Part shown: piece by piece, positions 12,642 to 14,461 of the stretch
Layout: each line of letters starts with the position of its first letter
Numbering within the stretch: position 1 is the stretch's first letter
DNA from: Acidobacteriota bacterium
Lineage (GTDB): Bacteria; Acidobacteriota; UBA6911; RPQK01
Direction: 5' to 3'
NCBI GenBank assembly: GCA_003819755.1
Contig: RPQK01000092.1
Coordinates: forward strand, 1 to 14,461
DNA: 14,461 nt
Program-made: the position numbers and the translations under genes
Notes under the pieces: generated by a model
What the model saw: the letters and a program-made list of their open reading frames with translations, nothing else
What the model was told of the DNA's origin: nothing
The model's database searches: none

Positions 12642-12872
12642 CTAACTTGCTTTTGCCTTCTGCTCTTCGGTCAGCTTGTAGTTGTTCTTTTTGAACAACT
12701 CGCCGTCCTCGTTGAGCTTCGGATCGGTGGCGTCCTTCGCCGGAACGGCTGTATGGCAGAATTTGCACTTCTTGCCGGTCTCTTTGGTGTATTTCGCTGA
12801 GCCGGCCGCCTGGAAATTAAAACCGAGGAAAATAGCCAATAACAAAACAACTGCCCATAAACTTCGCTTCAT
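12642..12872 (-). CDS. Very small exported mono-haem c-type cytochrome
   Basis: This is a 76-residue protein with a signal peptide (MKRSLWAVVLLLAIFLGF, likely cleavage near AAGSA) and a mature part of about 50 residues containing one haem-attachment motif, CKFCH, then KDATDPKLNEDGELFKKNNY. The start is the ATG at 12872, because AGGAGG (12881-12886) is spaced 8 nt from it and only 2 nt from the ATG at 12878. It probably carries electrons in the periplasm. The only histidine is the one in CxxCH and there is no methionine in the mature chain, so the usual sixth haem ligand is absent. The length is well below ordinary class I cytochromes c. A near-consensus sigma-54 promoter lies directly upstream. 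Confidence 0.82.
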   Translation of the reverse strand: MKRSLWAVVLLLAIFLGFNFQAAGSAKYTKETGKKCKFCHTAVPAKDATDPKLNEDGELFKKNNYKLTEEQKAKAS

Positions 12873-12880
12873 CTGCATGA

Positions 12881-12886
12881 CCTCCT
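12881..12886 (-). promoter_or_regulatory. Ribosome binding site fixing the cytochrome start
   Basis: AGGAGG on the minus strand, 8 nt before the ATG at 12872. The sigma-54-type promoter would place the transcript start near 12888, leaving a short leader of about 16 nt that holds this site. Confidence 0.75.
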
Positions 12887-12898
12887 GCTCTCTTCTAG

Positions 12899-12915
12899 GG
12901 CAACCCCGGTGCCAA
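12899..12915 (-). promoter_or_regulatory. Sigma-54 (RpoN) type -24/-12 promoter of the cytochrome gene
   Basis: The minus strand reads TTGGCACCGGGGTTGCC. The invariant GG of the -24 element and GC of the -12 element have the correct spacing (TGGCAC, 5 nt, TTGC), with mismatches to the extended consensus at only two less conserved positions. The distance to the ribosome binding site and ATG is right for a functional promoter. An imperfect dyad, TTCTGTG/CGCAGAA (12946-12952 and 12965-12971), lies about 60-80 nt upstream of the predicted start and could be an activator site, though this is weak. Confidence 0.6.
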
Positions 12916-13101
12916 ACTCTTGTCACCATCGTTCCGCCCGCTGTTTTCTGTGATTTCGGCTCTCCGCAGAAGTTGCTCAAAAACCTCTAAGAACCAGAAG
13001 AGTGTTAAAAGTCGCATCGGTTTTGGGCAAAACACGCAGAGTTTTTCAGCAACGGAGGGAAACTCTTGGCATCATCGATCCTTTGCGGCTAGAGTCTCAC
13101 C

Positions 13102-14397
13102 ATGCGAACACGTGCCCTGTTTTTCTTCTTTGCGGCCGGTGTGATTTTGTTTAGCCCCGGCGTGGCTCAAACTCAGCGTCCGGACATCAACTACGACGAA
13201 TCGAAAGTCCCGCAGTACGTTCTTCCCGACGCACTGACGATGGCCAACGGCGAACGGGTCAGCACTGCCAAACGCTGGCGGGACAAAAGGCGGGGCGAGA
13301 TCCTGCAGCTTTTTGAGGAGCACGTCTACGGCACGACGCCGGGAAAGAAGATCCCGGTCAAGTCTGAAGTGATCGCGGCCGACAAGGCCGCCCTGGGCGG
13401 CACCGCCATTCGGAAAGAGGTCACGCTCTACTTCACCTCGGACAAGAACGGTCCGCGGATGGACCTCCTTATGTACCTGCCCGCGACCGCGAAAGGACGG
13501 GTTCCGGTCTTCCTCGGACTCGGGTTTTCGGGAAACCAGGGAGTGCGGGCGGATCCGGGAATTCGGCTATCGACCCAATGGATGAGGAACGGCGGACCGG
13601 GAGTTGTGGACAACCGGGCGACCGAGGCCTCAAGAGGGGCTTCGGCCAGCAGTTGGGCGGTCGAGAAGATACTGGAAAGGGGCTACGGCCTGGTAACGGC
13701 CTACTACGGAGACCTGGATCCGGATTTTGACGATGGTTTTCAGAACGGCATTCATCCGCTCTTTTACCATCCCGGGCAAACCCGGCCGGATCCGGGAGAA
13801 TGGGGCTCGATTGGCGCCTGGGCCTGGGGCCTCTCCCGCGCCCTCGATTATTTGGAGAAGGACGACTCCGTCGACGCCAAACGAGTCGCCGTATTCGGCC
13901 ACTCCCGGCTGGGTAAGACATCGCTCTGGGCCGGGGCGCAGGATGAACGGTTCGCGATCGTTATTTCCAACGACTCCGGCTGCGGCGGCGCCGCGTTGAG
14001 CCGGCGCCGGTTCGGAGAAACCGTAAAGGTGATTAACGACGCGTTTCCGCACTGGTTTTGCGCGAATTTCAGGAAGTATAGCGACGCCGAAGACAAGCTG
14101 CCGGTCGATCAGCACATGCTTCTCGCGCTGATCGCCCCGCGTCCGGTTTACGTTGCGAGCGCCGAGGAAGACCGGTGGGCGGACCCTAAAGGCGAGTTCC
14201 TGTCCCTGGTCCACGCCGATCAGGTCTACCGGCTTTTGGGGAAGGAAGGACTAGGGGTTACGGACATGCCGCCTGTCAACACGCCGGCGGGGAAAACCAC
14301 CGGCTATCACATCCGGACAGGCGGACATGCGGTGACGGACTATGACTGGGCGCAGTACCTGAATTTTGCCGACAGGCACTTCAGGCGGGCCAACTAG
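13102..14397 (+). CDS. Secreted glucuronoyl esterase, CE15-like alpha/beta hydrolase
   Basis: This 431-residue exported esterase probably cleaves ester bonds between lignin alcohols and 4-O-methyl-glucuronic acid on xylan. A signal peptide (RALFFFFAAGVILFSPGVA) precedes the typical bacterial CE15 N-terminal region (PDALTMANGERV, then RRGEILQLFEEHVYG). The nucleophile elbow is VFGHSRLGKTSL (Ser268, Arg269), matching the G-x-S-R-x-G signature. The catalytic histidine is in YHIRTGGHAVTDYDW (His409). The third residue may be Asp291 in SNDSGCGG, which lines up with the Glu of the fungal QESG motif, or an acid in ASAEEDRW (355-357). The SIGAWAWGLSRALDYL helix (236-251) and LIAPRPVYV are also characteristic. 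No strong Shine-Dalgarno precedes the ATG. It was possibly named acetyl xylan esterase in older annotation. Confidence 0.88.
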   Translation: MRTRALFFFFAAGVILFSPGVAQTQRPDINYDESKVPQYVLPDALTMANGERVSTAKRWRDKRRGEILQLFEEHVYGTTPGKKIPVKSEVIAADKAALGGTAIRKEVTLYFTSDKNGPRMDLLMYLPATAKGRVPVFLGLGFSGNQGVRADPGIRLSTQWMRNGGPGVVDNRATEASRGASASSWAVEKILERGYGLVTAYYGDLDPDFDDGFQNGIHPLFYHPGQTRPDPGEWGSIGAWAWGLSRALDYLEKDDSVDAKRVAVFGHSRLGKTSLWAGAQDERFAIVISNDSGCGGAALSRRRFGETVKVINDAFPHWFCANFRKYSDAEDKLPVDQHMLLALIAPRPVYVASAEEDRWADPKGEFLSLVHADQVYRLLGKEGLGVTDMPPVNTPAGKTTGYHIRTGGHAVTDYDWAQYLNFADRHFRRAN

Positions 14398-14435
14398 GAC
14401 AGCAAAATCACACGGAGTGCGACCGTGGCGCTTTG

Positions 14436-14461
14436 AAAAGGACCTCAAGGACCTCAAGGAC
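14436..14461 (+). repeat. AGGACCTCA tandem array cut by the window edge
   Basis: AAAAGGACCTCA followed by a further AGGACCTCA unit and AGGAC runs into the window edge, 38 nt after the esterase stop codon. It is nearly identical to the left arm at 10760-10793, so a second arm is expected just outside the window. Confidence 0.75.

Noticed and set aside
12873..12980. N-terminal extension of the cytochrome gene from the ATG at 12980
   Set aside because: It would place a cysteine- and charge-rich stretch ahead of the signal peptide and translate through the sigma-54 promoter and the ribosome binding site.
13066..13090. Second sigma-54-like site, TTGGCAT with a downstream TTTGC
   Set aside because: The distance between the two halves is about twice that required for a -24/-12 promoter.
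1..14461. Mobile element or defence island
   Set aside because: No transposase, integrase, restriction, toxin-antitoxin or phage genes were recognised, and gene style looks uniform. Only the dispersed hairpin repeats suggest mobility.

Overview
The window looks like chromosomal DNA from a GC-rich, Gram-negative-type bacterium, most likely an acidobacterium (Acidobacteriota). This placement is an inference from gene content: several exported enzymes carrying twin-arginine (Tat) leaders (a DUF362 protein, an aldo/keto reductase and a Gfo/Idh/MocA oxidoreductase), a DUF6599 protein, a CE15-type glucuronoyl esterase and an exported YtcJ-like amidohydrolase. Planctomycetota or Verrucomicrobiota are alternatives. 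No rRNA, tRNA, insertion sequence, phage gene or CRISPR array was seen.

Layout from left to right: a truncated rpiB (minus) is divergent from a cytoplasmic PAS histidine kinase of the NarX/HisKA_3 type (489-2261, plus). Next come an exported amidohydrolase (2382-4091) and a Tat-leader DUF362 protein (4204-5307), both minus. Divergent from these is a translationally coupled pair (plus): an exported aldo/keto reductase with two 4Fe-4S motifs (5376-6551) and a DUF6599 protein (6548-7384). An overlapping pair of SPFH/band-7 membrane proteins of the HflK/HflC kind follows (7460-9368, minus). Then come a Tat-leader Gfo/Idh/MocA oxidoreductase (9497-10750), a short-chain dehydrogenase (10855-11634) and an exported Dabb-domain protein (11669-12085), all plus. 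A GYD-domain protein (12188-12481) and a tiny exported mono-haem cytochrome c (12642-12872) lie on the minus strand. The window ends with a CE15 glucuronoyl esterase (13102-14397, plus).

The most striking signal lies between the genes. At nearly every gene 3' end (three of three convergent junctions and two tandem ones) there is a long inverted repeat. Its arms are built from a short tandem unit of 7-10 bp, and the unit differs from site to site: ATCCTGTAA, CACGAACGAA, CACGAATTA, AGGACCTCA, GTTCACC. Single unpaired arms of the AGGACCTCA family occur at 376-406 and at the right edge, where the window cuts the element. An 8-bp version of such a tandem array (GTCAGTCT) encodes the signal peptide of the DUF6599 protein. 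The architecture is shared while the sequences are not, and the divergent gaps lack complete elements. This suggests a class of 3'-end hairpins, either bidirectional terminators or RNA stabilisers, or a dispersed element targeted to them.

A second regulatory highlight is a near-consensus sigma-54 (-24/-12) promoter directly upstream of the mini-cytochrome gene. Functionally the genes point to an envelope-centred lifestyle: exported redox enzymes, a small periplasmic cytochrome, membrane SPFH scaffolds and attack on plant-cell-wall ester links. They do not form one obvious pathway.
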